This document shows, in pieces, positions 18,910 through 27,492 of a DNA stretch of 64,000 nt (position 1 is its first letter; each line of letters begins with the position of its first letter). The notes below the pieces were generated by a model. That model searched no databases and had not been told where the DNA came from. It saw nothing but the letters and a program-made list of their open reading frames with translations. Position numbers and translations under genes: made by a program. This DNA is from Kumtagia sp963829135 (lineage in GTDB: Bacteria; Pseudomonadota; Alphaproteobacteria; Rhizobiales; Rhizobiaceae): NCBI GenBank assembly GCA_963829135.1, contig CAWHHO010000008.1, forward strand, positions 186,001-250,000, in the 5' to 3' direction.

Positions 18910-20074
18910 TCACGATCCGCCGGCATCGGCGGCAAGCGGCGACCGTTTTTCCCCGGCGATGAGGACCTCGCTGCCCTGGCGCACGCTCTGCACGCCCTCC
19001 GTGACCAGCATGTCGCCACTGGCGAGCGGCGCGTCGACCAACACCGTTTCGGTATTGCGCTGGATGATGCGGACAGGCACGCGCTCGACCTTGCCGTCCG
19101 TCACCCTCCAGACAAAGGCGCCGTCGGATCCCCATAGCACCGCCAGCGGACTGACTGCAGGATAGGTTTCGCCGGGGAACTGCATCATCACATGAAAAGA
19201 CATGCCGGCGCGCAGCGAATCCGCAGGGTTGGCAATGCGCGCCTGAACCCACAGTGTGCGGCTCTTCTCGTCGATGCGGTTGTCGATGGCGGAAACCGCA
19301 CCTTCGTAGATGTCCTTCGGATTTGCGAGCGGCGTCGCCGATATCGCCGCTCCGACCTCGACGGCCGATGCAAAGCGCTCGGGTACCCAGAAATCGACGA
19401 GGATGCTGGACCGGTCATCCACAGTGGCGATCGCGGACTGGCTGGTGACATAGTTGCCTGCCTCGATCGGCAGGATGCCGACAACCCCGGCAATCGGCGA
19501 GACGACAGAACGCCGGTCGAAAGCCAGTTGCGCATCGTGGACGGACAGGTCGGCGTTGCGCAGTTCGAGCTCCGCTTCCGTCAGTTGGACCGTCGTGACC
19601 GCGTTCGACTTGCTCAGCGCCCGCATCCGTTCTGCCTTGGCTTCCGCGTCATCGCGCGCAATTTTGGCTCGCTCCAGGGCGATCTCTTCCGTATCTGAAT
19701 CGAGAGTGGCAATCACCTGGCCTTTTTCGATATGCGCGCCGGACTGCACCGCGAAGCCGGTCAGCCGTCCGGACGTGAAGGGGGCTTACGGTCACCGTGG
19801 CGTTGGCCCGCCCGGTCCCGATCGCCTGAAGCCGGTCATTGATCGTTGCCGTCGTTGCCGCCTCCGCGGCAATGGTGGTCGGCTGGTCGCCACCGGAATT
19901 GCCGCGCCCGTTGCGACCCGTGCCATCCTGGCCGATCTTGGGCGTGGACGCCGCCGCCCAGTCGATTCCCCACGAAGCCAGCATCCTGTCGGAACCCGGA
20001 AAAAACTTAACCCAGGCCGCAGCGGCGGCGATCAGGATCACCACCGAAAGAAGGAGCTGCTTCCAAACCGACAT
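18910..20074 (-). CDS. RND efflux periplasmic adaptor (membrane fusion protein); one frameshift
   Basis: The adaptor bridges the RND pump and an outer-membrane channel. It begins with a membrane anchor (KQLLLSVVILIAAAAAW), then a Gly/Asn-rich linker, a biotinyl-lipoyl-like domain (FAVQSGAHIEKGQVIATLDS), a helical hairpin (KIARDDAEAKAERMRALS) and a beta-barrel. The frame breaks between ANATVTVSP and FTSGRLTGF at a run of five Gs (19780-19784 on the plus strand). Removing one restores 388 codons including stop (387 aa). ATG 20074 has GAGGT upstream. It is first in the operon with the RND permease. Confidence 0.9.
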
Positions 20075-20240
20075 TCACAACCTCGCGCCCGGGCGATGAA
20101 AATACACCGCAGCCGCGCAAATGAGAAATCAACCTATCGACACTGTTACTGATTTAAGGCGGTTTGCCAGATTGATGGCATAGATTCTCATTAAATTTGC
20201 GTAAGGTTTGGCCAGCGACTCCTATCAGTCGTGCTGCAAC

Positions 20241-21065
20241 TCAGCGCAGCCCTTCCATATCCCTGATCCGGCGCGCGCCGTCGGGTTCAAGAGCGCGCGT
20301 CAATCCGCCGATCAGCGTTTCGGCGACCACCATCAAGGCGGCGGAAGAATCCCATGGTGACGGCATGCCGGTCCGCCCCGGTATGACATGCCGGGCGAAG
20401 CGCGCAATCGGCGACAGCCACTGATCGGTGAACAGCACAATCTGCACACCGCGCTGATGCGCCTTTTCCGAAAATCGCACCAGACTCTCCTGATACCGGC
20501 GAATGTCGAAAACCAACAGGATATCGCGCTTGCCCATGTCGATCAGCCGATCTCGCCAGTTGCTCTCCTGGCCCACCAAGTGAAAAACGTTGGGGCGGAT
20601 GATCGCCAGATGCGCCGCCATATAGCGCGCGATGGGATCGGTAAAGCGCCCGCCGACGAGGTGGATGCTTGCGCGTTTGTTCGCGAGCAGGGCGACAACA
20701 TCGTCGAGTTGGTTTGCCGAGATATGCCGGAACGTCTCGCGTATGTTGTCGAGCGTCGCCTCAACCATCGGCGAGATGCCGGCGCTTTGCTGCGATGGCG
20801 CATGCGTGCGCGACGCTGGTGATTGCAGCTGCTCGGCGAGTTCCTCCTGCAGTGCCGATTGGAACTCCGGATAGTTATGGAAGCCGATCCTGGACACGAA
20901 GCGCAAGATGGTGGGTGAACTGACCCCTGCCTGCTGCGAGAAATCTGCAACGGTCTTCAGGCCGATCAGCGGATAATTGCCGATCAAGGTCTGCGCCGCC
21001 CGCCTCTCGCCGGCGGGCATGGCACCGATCCGGCCGGCTATAAGCTCGGCAACGCTCGAACCCAT
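20241..21065 (-). CDS. MurR/RpiR family transcriptional regulator
   Basis: A 274-residue DNA-binding protein with an N-terminal RpiR-type helix-turn-helix (residues 1-77, LKTVADFSQQAGVSSPTILRF) and a C-terminal SIS domain (about 120-250) that usually senses a phosphorylated or small metabolite. Start ATG 21065 has a perfect GGGAGGG nearby. It is divergent from the N-formylglutamate amidohydrolase gene across only 129 bases, so it very probably regulates that gene and the permease/ligase genes behind it, and possibly the whole catabolic island to 32.9 kb. Confidence 0.92.
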   Translation of the reverse strand: MGSSVAELIAGRIGAMPAGERRAAQTLIGNYPLIGLKTVADFSQQAGVSSPTILRFVSRIGFHNYPEFQSALQEELAEQLQSPASRTHAPSQQSAGISPMVEATLDNIRETFRHISANQLDDVVALLANKRASIHLVGGRFTDPIARYMAAHLAIIRPNVFHLVGQESNWRDRLIDMGKRDILLVFDIRRYQESLVRFSEKAHQRGVQIVLFTDQWLSPIARFARHVIPGRTGMPSPWDSSAALMVVAETLIGGLTRALEPDGARRIRDMEGLR

Positions 21066-21194
21066 AAATCCCTCCCGTGCACGCGCTCAAATGCCGTTTG
21101 ACAAAATCGCGCAATACGTATGAAATCATCCATAGGAGCAAAATGAAATACCTAAAGTAATTTTCGATACGGCTCCCGAGGGACAGTCTGGCGA

Positions 21195-22019
21195 ATGGGG
21201 AATGCACGCGGGGAACGTGCCCAGTCGGTCGAACCAGTCGAAGTGATCAACGGCGATGGCCGCGGTCGCATCCTCCTGGCATGCGACCACGCTTCGAATT
21301 TCGTCCCGGCGGAATACGGCTTCCTCGGCCTCGACGCTCCGCAATTCCAACGTCACATTGCCTGGGATCCAGGCGCTTTGCCGGTTGCCGAATACATGGC
21401 GGCGCTGCTCGACGCGCCACTGGTCGCTTCGCGAATTTCCCGGTTGGTGATTGATTGCAACCGCCCGCTTGAGGCACACGACCTCATCCCTGAAACCAGC
21501 GAGACGACGGTCATTCCCGGGAATCGCGGCCTTGATGCGGTCGAGCGCAGGCGCCGCATCGCGCTCGCGCATCAGCCCTTTCACGATGCCCTGGACAATC
21601 TGATCGATCAGCGTGGCGCCGACGGCCTGGAAAGCTGGCTGGTAACGGTTCATTCTTTTACGCCTGTTTACAAGGGCGTAGCCAGGCCGTGGCAGATCGG
21701 CATCATTCACGATGACGACCAGCGCATCGCCTGCCCCCTTATCGAGGGTCTTCGCGCGGTGACGGGCTTGAATGTCGGCGTCAACCAGCCCTATTCGCCG
21801 GCCGACCGCGTCTACTACACTGTGGAACGCCATGCGCGGGCGCGGGGAATTCCCTGCGCCATGATCGAAATTCGCAATGACGAGATAACGAACGAAGCAT
21901 CGCAGCGAAAATGGGCGGAATTGCTCGCGGGCATTCTTTCCGGTCTCCATGCGGAAAAAGGCGCAGTACAAGCGCCATTGCGCGGAGAGGAACTTCCGAA
22001 ACTAGCGGCTCAACGATAA
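21195..22019 (+). CDS. N-formylglutamate amidohydrolase family protein
   Basis: A 274-residue metal-dependent hydrolase of the HutG2-like family (PF05013). Conserved segments are LACDHASNFVPAEYG, HIAWDPGALPVAEYMAALL, SRLVIDCNRP and HSFTPVYKG. The classical reaction splits N-formylglutamate to glutamate and formate. Since no histidine-utilisation genes are nearby and a glutamine-synthetase-like ligase is two genes away, it may instead cleave another N-substituted glutamate or gamma-glutamyl compound; that is inference. It is the first gene of a probable operon, ending 13 bases before the permease gene. Confidence 0.9.
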   Translation: MGNARGERAQSVEPVEVINGDGRGRILLACDHASNFVPAEYGFLGLDAPQFQRHIAWDPGALPVAEYMAALLDAPLVASRISRLVIDCNRPLEAHDLIPETSETTVIPGNRGLDAVERRRRIALAHQPFHDALDNLIDQRGADGLESWLVTVHSFTPVYKGVARPWQIGIIHDDDQRIACPLIEGLRAVTGLNVGVNQPYSPADRVYYTVERHARARGIPCAMIEIRNDEITNEASQRKWAELLAGILSGLHAEKGAVQAPLRGEELPKLAAQR

Positions 22020-22032
22020 AGGGGACACCGAA

Positions 22033-23592
22033 ATGGCAGCGCCTGGATACTCTGACAACGACAAGCACGAGGACATGAAGGTCCTTCATGGCATGGGTTA
22101 CGCTCAAGAACTCGAGCGGCGCATGAGCGGTTTCTCGAATTTTGCGGTTTCATTCTCGATCATCTGCATCCTGTCGGGCGGTATCAACTCGCTCGCCCAG
22201 GCTACATCCGGCGCGGGCGGCGCAGCCATCGGCATCGGCTGGCCGCTCGGGTGCTTCGTTTCACTCGTCTTTGCCGTGGCCATGGCACAGATCAGCTCCG
22301 CCTATCCGACGGCAGGCGGGCTCTATCACTGGGGTTCGATCCTCGGCAACCGCTTCACCGGCTGGGTGACGGCCTGGTTTAACCTCCTCGGACTGGTGAC
22401 CGTTCTGGGCGCCATCAATGTCGGCACTTACTATTTCTTCATGGGCGCATTCGGCACGCCCTATTTCGGGCTCGAGGATTCGACCACAGTCCGCATCATC
22501 TTCCTTGTGATCATCACCGGGCTGCAGGCGCTGGTGAACCATATGGGCATCGGGCTGACAGCAAAACTTACGGATTTCTCCGGCTACCTGATCTTCGCGA
22601 CCTCGATCATTCTCGCAGTCGTCTGCCTGCTGGCGGCCGACAACTTCGACCTTGGGCGGCTATTCACCTTCTCCAACTATTCCGGCGAGGCTGGCGGCAA
22701 CGTCTGGCCCCAGATCTCCGGCAGCTGGGTGTTCCTGCTCGGCCTGCTGCTGCCGATCTACACGATCACCGGCTATGACGCTTCGGCGCACACATCGGAA
22801 GAAACGCTGAAGGCGGCCCATTCGGTGCCGCGTGCCATGGTCGGCTCGGTACTGTGGTCGGCGCTGTTCGGTTACATCATGCTCTGTTCGTTCGTGCTGA
22901 TGCTGCCGAACATGGACGACGCAGCGAAGCAGGGCTGGAACGTGTTCTTCTGGGGCATGGACCAACAGGTCAACCCGATCGTCAAGGACCTGCTGTATCT
23001 GGCGATCTTCATCAGCCAGTGGCTCTGCGGCCTCGCAACGGTGACGTCGGTCTCGCGCATGATCTTCGCGTTCTCGCGCGATGGCGGCCTGCCGGCTTCC
23101 AAGGCGCTGTCCAAGGTCAGCCCGCAACATCGCACGCCGGTCGCGGCGATCTGGACCGGCTCGATCCTGTCGGTTCTGTTCGTCTGGGGTTCTTCGCTGG
23201 TCTCGATCGGCGAAACCCCGGTCTACACCATCGTCGTATCGTGCACGGTCATCTTCCTGTTCTTCTCTTTCGCGATACCGATTGCACTCGGACTGATGGC
23301 ATGGGGAACATCCAAGTGGGACAAGATGGGACCGTGGAATCTCGGCGAAGGCGTCTTCAAGCTGTTTGCCATACTCTCGATCCTGGCGATGATCCTGATC
23401 TTCGTTCTCGGCATCCAGCCGCCAAACCAGTGGGCGCTCTACATCACCGTCGGCTTCCTGATCCTCACCGCCATAGTGTGGTTCGGACTTGAGAACCGCC
23501 GCTTCCAGGGCCCGCCGATCGGCGAAGAGGTTGCGAAGCGCGCAGCCGAAATCGCAGCCGCCGAGCGCGCTGTCGGCGAAACCGGACGCTGA
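22033..23592 (+). CDS. APC family amino acid/amine permease
   Basis: A 519-residue inner-membrane carrier with about 12 spans. The APC hallmark FAVSFSIICILSGGINSL is in helix 1, and GYDASAHTSEET and RDGGLPASKALSKVSP are in conserved loops. These features place it among amino-acid/GABA/amine permeases (AmAT-like). A ribosome-binding site (AGGGGA) precedes ATG 22033. It lies between the amidohydrolase and the ligase gene and is presumably the importer of that pathway's substrate. Exact specificity cannot be read from sequence. Confidence 0.93.
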   Translation: MAAPGYSDNDKHEDMKVLHGMGYAQELERRMSGFSNFAVSFSIICILSGGINSLAQATSGAGGAAIGIGWPLGCFVSLVFAVAMAQISSAYPTAGGLYHWGSILGNRFTGWVTAWFNLLGLVTVLGAINVGTYYFFMGAFGTPYFGLEDSTTVRIIFLVIITGLQALVNHMGIGLTAKLTDFSGYLIFATSIILAVVCLLAADNFDLGRLFTFSNYSGEAGGNVWPQISGSWVFLLGLLLPIYTITGYDASAHTSEETLKAAHSVPRAMVGSVLWSALFGYIMLCSFVLMLPNMDDAAKQGWNVFFWGMDQQVNPIVKDLLYLAIFISQWLCGLATVTSVSRMIFAFSRDGGLPASKALSKVSPQHRTPVAAIWTGSILSVLFVWGSSLVSIGETPVYTIVVSCTVIFLFFSFAIPIALGLMAWGTSKWDKMGPWNLGEGVFKLFAILSILAMILIFVLGIQPPNQWALYITVGFLILTAIVWFGLENRRFQGPPIGEEVAKRAAEIAAAERAVGETGR

Positions 23593-23608
23593 TTTTTCGC
23601 ACCGCCGC

Positions 23609-23632
23609 CGCGGCCGGCCGTCGCCGGCCGCG
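23609..23632 (+). repeat. Strong hairpin between permease and ligase genes
   Basis: A perfect 10-bp GC-only stem (CGCGGCCGGC and GCCGGCCGCG) with a 4-base loop, 17 bases after the permease stop and 45 bases before the ligase start. No T-run follows, so it is more likely to protect or process mRNA, or to dampen read-through, than to terminate transcription. Confidence 0.5.
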
Positions 23633-23676
23633 GCTTCCGTTACATATCCTCGAAGCGTCATCCGAGTGAGGCAGCA

Positions 23677-25047
23677 ATGGCCGCAAACATGACTTTTGAT
23701 CAGTTGAAGAAGGCCGTTGCGGATGGCGAAATCGACACGGTGCTGGCGGCCGCCGTCGATATGCAGGGACGCTTGGTCGGTAAGCGCTTCCTCGCCAAAT
23801 ACTTCGTCGAATCCGCTTACGACGAGACGCATGGCTGCAATTATCTGCTGGCCAACGACATCGATATGGAGCCGGTGCCGGGCTACAGGGCGGCAAGCTG
23901 GTCGAAGGGCTATGGCGACTTCATCATGAAGCCCGACCTGTCGACGCTTCGCAAAGTGCCCTGGCTGGAAAAGACCGCGCTGGTGCTCAATGATCTGCTC
24001 GACCACCACACCCACGCAGATCTGCCGCACTCGCCACGCGCCATCCTGAAAAAGCAGGTCGCAAGGCTGAAGGAGCGCGGCTACCTCGCCTATTTTGCGT
24101 CCGAGCTGGAGTTTTATCTGTTCAGCGAGACCTATGATTCCGCCCGCTCAAAGCATTGGCAGAACCTGGACACCGCCTCGCCCTATATCGGAGACTATCT
24201 GATCGGCATCACCACCAAGGAAGAAGGTGTGATGCGCCGCCTGCGCAACGACATGGAAGCCGCCGGCATACCGATAGAAAACTCCAAGGGCGAGTGGGGT
24301 CCCGGCCAGGAGGAGATAAACGTTCGCTATGCGGAAGTCCTGGAAATGGCTGACCGCCATGTCATCCTGAAGAACGGCGCCAAGGAAATCGCCTCGTCGA
24401 TGGGCAAGTCGATCTCGTTCATGGCGAAGTACAATTACAGCCTCGCCGGCAATTCCAGCCATATCCACAATTCGCTGTGGAGCGCCGATGGCAAGACGCC
24501 GCTGTTCTTCGACAAGAAGGGGCAGTACGGACTGACGCAGCTCGGCCATCAATGGTCGGCCGGCCAGTTGAAATACGCCAAGGAGTTCACCTGGTTCCTG
24601 GCGCCCTACATCAATTCCTACAAGCGATTCCAGTCGGGTACCTTTGCGCCGACCAAGATCATGTGGAGCGAGGACAACCGCACCGCCGGGTTCCGGCTCT
24701 GCGGCGAAGGCACCAAAGGCGTGCGCATGGAATGCCGCATCGGCGGCGCCGATCTCAACCCATATCTGGCCTTTGCCGCCCTGATCGCCGCGGGCCTGGC
24801 CGGCATAGACGAGAAACTCGAGCTGCAGAAGCCTTTTGTCGGGGATGCCTATCAGGCCTCGCGCCTTCCGGAGATTCCGAAGACCCTGCGCGACGCCACC
24901 GAAACGCTTGCGAAGTCGAAAATGCTGAAGGAAGCGTTGGGAGAGGACGTTATCGAGCATTACGTCCACACTGCCCGCTGGGAGCAGTTCGAATATGACC
25001 GACGCATTACGGACTGGGAATTGCACGGGGGTTTCGAGAGATATTAA
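23677..25047 (+). CDS. Glutamine synthetase family protein (gamma-glutamyl ligase type)
   Basis: A 456-residue ATP-dependent ligase with the full GS fold. It contains an N-terminal beta-grasp, the Glu-binding ELEFYLF, ENSKGEWGPGQEEINVRYA, the nucleotide-binding GNSSHIHNSLW and the R-rich MECRIGGADLNPYLA. Its divergence from true GlnA and its position beside a permease, an aldehyde dehydrogenase and an amidohydrolase suggest a PuuA/IpuC-like enzyme that joins glutamate to an amine or amino alcohol as the first catabolic step. Type III glutamine synthetase (GlnT) activity is the main alternative. It starts at ATG 23677 (GTGAGG upstream). Confidence 0.9.
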   Translation: MAANMTFDQLKKAVADGEIDTVLAAAVDMQGRLVGKRFLAKYFVESAYDETHGCNYLLANDIDMEPVPGYRAASWSKGYGDFIMKPDLSTLRKVPWLEKTALVLNDLLDHHTHADLPHSPRAILKKQVARLKERGYLAYFASELEFYLFSETYDSARSKHWQNLDTASPYIGDYLIGITTKEEGVMRRLRNDMEAAGIPIENSKGEWGPGQEEINVRYAEVLEMADRHVILKNGAKEIASSMGKSISFMAKYNYSLAGNSSHIHNSLWSADGKTPLFFDKKGQYGLTQLGHQWSAGQLKYAKEFTWFLAPYINSYKRFQSGTFAPTKIMWSEDNRTAGFRLCGEGTKGVRMECRIGGADLNPYLAFAALIAAGLAGIDEKLELQKPFVGDAYQASRLPEIPKTLRDATETLAKSKMLKEALGEDVIEHYVHTARWEQFEYDRRITDWELHGGFERY

Positions 25048-25056
25048 AAAACTTAC

Positions 25057-25085
25057 TTGACATATTGACAAACACTACCTATGAT
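25057..25085 (+). promoter_or_regulatory. Near-consensus sigma-70 promoter before the toxin-antitoxin remnant
   Basis: TTGACA at 25057-25062 and TATGAT at 25080-25085 are separated by exactly 17 bases, in an A/T-rich stretch just after the ligase gene. It lies about 45 bases upstream of ATG 25132 and is the best promoter match I noticed in the window. Confidence 0.65.
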
Positions 25086-25131
25086 TAGTGTACGGTTATC
25101 ACAGCCTGCGATTGCAATCTAGGAGCGATGA

Positions 25132-25570
25132 AATGGGCAAGTATGCGCCGCTTGAACGTATTTCTCGAAAAGCCAATCTCGGGACCACGTCCCGATGACT
25201 TCTGACGAGATCGAAGACATGCTTGGGCGACGCATTGCCGGCCTTCGAAGCAGTACCGCGCATGGTGGAGCAACAATCCGAACAACAATGTCGATGACCA
25301 AAGAATGGCTGGCTGCTGGATACGACACCGAAGTCCGTCGACATCGCAAGTCGGAAGCTCGTGTTCCGCAAGGTCGGAAGAGCATCGCGATTCTGGTCGC
25401 CGGATAGTCGCATCAAGTGGCGAGTTGACACTCGCCGCGGCCTCGCACCCGGTATTCGGATTCATGAAAGGTCTGATCACATTCGAACCGGTTTCGATCC
25501 GACAAAGCCGCTTCCAGCGATGACGCCAATTGGGACCAAGGATATTGGGTGAGGACCGCAGGTGACGGAG
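25132..25570 (+). pseudogene. DUF7662-type antitoxin-like gene, broken by many single-base insertions
   Basis: ATG 25132 follows TAGGAG and encodes MGKYAPLER before the frame is lost. Skipping single extra bases (in or near 25157, 25173, 25236, 25245, 25293 and 25333) restores a coherent protein with DHVPMTSDEIEDMLGRRLPA, SKQYRAWWSNNPNNNVMTKE, WLAAGYDTEVVDIASRKLVF and RKVGRA. These match the DUF7662 pattern (KYxPL, EIExxLG, LPxS, WWxN, WLxAG, VxFR). A further block around 25444-25545 reads HPVFGFMKGLITFEP, GFDPTKPL and ANWDQGYW, the type of tail I associate with antitoxins of PIN-toxin operons. All repairs are removals of one base. The coordinates of individual insertions are approximate. Confidence 0.6.
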
Positions 25571-25576
25571 CTCCAA

Positions 25577-25990
25577 GCTCCTGCTCGATACCTGCGCGAT
25601 GACTGTTTGTCGCGAACGATACCGAGATCGACAGAGATGCGACCAAGAGGTGATCGGAGGCGGCGTATGACGGACGCCTCTATATCGTCTCCGATGTCGG
25701 CTTGGGAGATCGGCATGCGGCGTCTCAAGGGACGGCTCAGACTGCCGCTTGAAGCCGCTATGCAATTTTTTCAACGATTCGTCGACGGATGAAGCGCAAG
25801 TTAGACGTCTGGCGCACTGACCATATGATCTGGCTTCTTCAAATCTTCCCGGCTCGATTCATGGCGACCCTATGGATCGCATATCTGATCGCAACGGCTC
25901 GAGCCTAGAATCTTGCGTTTTGGTGACTCGCGACCGGCCGATCCTCACCTACGGCGAGACTGGCACATCTGCGCACTGTTAGCCTGCTAA
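25577..25990 (+). pseudogene. VapC-like PIN-domain ribonuclease toxin, frameshifted
   Basis: Segments of a PIN toxin appear in order in shifting frames: LLLDTCAM (first catalytic Asp), FVANDTEIDRDATK, DGRLYIVS, MSAWEIGMRRLKGRLRLPLE (the conserved SAWEI with the catalytic Glu), FFQRFVDG, IDLASSNLPGSIHGDPMDR, ILIATARA (the Asp/DR motif), LVTRDRPILTYG and GHLRTVAC before TAA near 25990. Nearly all joins need removal of one extra base, for example the T in ATATCTG near 25888. The order and content are those of a complete toxin of about 130 aa. It lies directly behind the DUF7662-type gene, as a toxin-antitoxin pair would. Confidence 0.65.
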
Positions 25991-26004
25991 CGTGGAGCTC
26001 CATC

Positions 26005-27387
26005 TTGGAAACTATAAAGCTCACCTCTCCCATTGACGGCTCGATCTATGTCGAGCGCCCCGTCGCAACCGACCAGGCCGTCAATGCTGCTGTCGAGCGA
26101 GCGAAGGCAGCGCAGGTCGCATGGGCGCAGACGCCGATAGCCGAGCGCTGCCGGTACATGCTGGCAATGCTCGAAGCGCTGGTCGGAATGAGCGAGGAGA
26201 TCGTACCGGAACTGGCATGGCAGATGGGCCGCCCGACGCGCTACGGCGGCGAGTTCGGCGGGGTCAAGGAACGCATCGCCTACATGGTCGAGATCGCCGA
26301 ACAGGCGCTGAAACCGGTGATGGCATCCAATCCGAAAGATGGTTTCCGCCGCTACGTGAAGAAGGATCCTCTCGGCGTCGTCATGGTCATCGCGCCGTGG
26401 AACTACCCTTACCTGACCGCGGTCAACACCATCGTTCCTGCATTGATCGCCGGCTCGACGGTCATTTTGAAGCATGCGGCGCAGACGCTGCTTGTCGGCG
26501 AGCGGTTTGCCCAGGCGTTCGAAATCGCTGGGCTACCGAAGGGCGTGTTCCAGAACATCGTTCTGAACCATAGCCAGACGGAGAAACTGCTCGGTTCCGG
26601 CAAGATCGACCACGTCAATTTCACCGGTTCGGTGGCCGGCGGCCGAGCCATCGAAAAGGCTGCGGCCGGCACGTTCATGACCATGGGCCTGGAACTCGGC
26701 GGCAAGGATCCCGCCTATGTGCTGGCGGACGCGAAGCTGGACCACGCCGTCGCCAACCTGGTTGAAGGCGCGTTCTTCAATTCGGGCCAATGCTGCTGCG
26801 GCATCGAGCGCGTCTACGTCCATGAGAATATCTACGACGATTTCCTCGAAGGCTTCATCGCTGAGACGAAGAGCTATACGCTCGGCAATCCGCTCGAGCA
26901 GGCAACCACCATGGGGCCGATGGCGCAGGCGCGCTTCGCCGACTTCATTCGCGAGCAGAAGGCCGAGGCGCTGCGCAAGGGCGCGGTGGCGCACATGAAC
27001 ACATCCGACAACCGCAGCAAGGAGGGCTCGCCCTATTTGCCGGCGGAGGTGTTGACCAATGTCGATCACCAGATGAGCGTGATGCGCGAAGAGAGTTTCG
27101 GGCCGATCGTCGGCATCATGAAAGTGCGCGGCGACGACGAAGCCATCGCGCTGATGAACGACAGCCCTTACGGCCTGACGGCCTCGATCTGGACTTCCGA
27201 CATCGAGCATGCCGTAAGGATCGGCGATCGGGTCGAGACCGGCACGGTATTCATGAACCGCTGTGACTATCTCGATCCGGCGCTCGTGTGGACTGGTGTC
27301 AAGGATACCGGCAAGGGCGCGGCGCTGTCGCAGATCGGCTACGACAATCTGACGAGGCCGAAGAGCTATCACCTGCGGGAAGTGTAG
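26005..27387 (+). CDS. Aldehyde dehydrogenase family protein
   Basis: NAD(P)-dependent oxidation of an aldehyde to the acid. The 460-residue protein has the Rossmann-domain IAPWNYPYL, the general-base Glu in TMGLELGGKDP, and the nucleophile Cys264 within NSGQCCCG. It starts at TTG 26005 (GTGGAG about 8 bases upstream), the only sensible start. It runs with the iron alcohol dehydrogenase gene behind it, a pair that would take an alcohol to an aldehyde and then an acid. This fits the second half of a gamma-glutamylated amino-alcohol or amine pathway. Confidence 0.93.
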   Translation: METIKLTSPIDGSIYVERPVATDQAVNAAVERAKAAQVAWAQTPIAERCRYMLAMLEALVGMSEEIVPELAWQMGRPTRYGGEFGGVKERIAYMVEIAEQALKPVMASNPKDGFRRYVKKDPLGVVMVIAPWNYPYLTAVNTIVPALIAGSTVILKHAAQTLLVGERFAQAFEIAGLPKGVFQNIVLNHSQTEKLLGSGKIDHVNFTGSVAGGRAIEKAAAGTFMTMGLELGGKDPAYVLADAKLDHAVANLVEGAFFNSGQCCCGIERVYVHENIYDDFLEGFIAETKSYTLGNPLEQATTMGPMAQARFADFIREQKAEALRKGAVAHMNTSDNRSKEGSPYLPAEVLTNVDHQMSVMREESFGPIVGIMKVRGDDEAIALMNDSPYGLTASIWTSDIEHAVRIGDRVETGTVFMNRCDYLDPALVWTGVKDTGKGAALSQIGYDNLTRPKSYHLREV

Positions 27388-27492
27388 ATCGCAGTTCGTG
27401 GGTCGCCGCTCGTGACACCGATCCTGCTGCCCGACGTGCCGCCAAGTTTCCGACCGACCACTGACCAACCACGACCGACTCACAGGAAATTC

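Noticed and set aside
23609..23632. Hairpin as a full terminator between permease and ligase genes
   Set aside because: There is no T-run after the stem, and the two genes are functionally linked, so full termination is unlikely.
22660..24030. 456-codon open frame on the minus strand opposite the permease and ligase
   Set aside because: It bridges two unrelated genes and their intergenic hairpin and has no protein-like pattern.
25195..25407. A stand-alone 70-codon gene starting MTSDEIEDMLGRR
   Set aside because: Its first half is in the correct frame of the DUF7662-type gene, but the second half is a frameshifted reading of the conserved WWSNNP to WLAAG region. It is a fragment.
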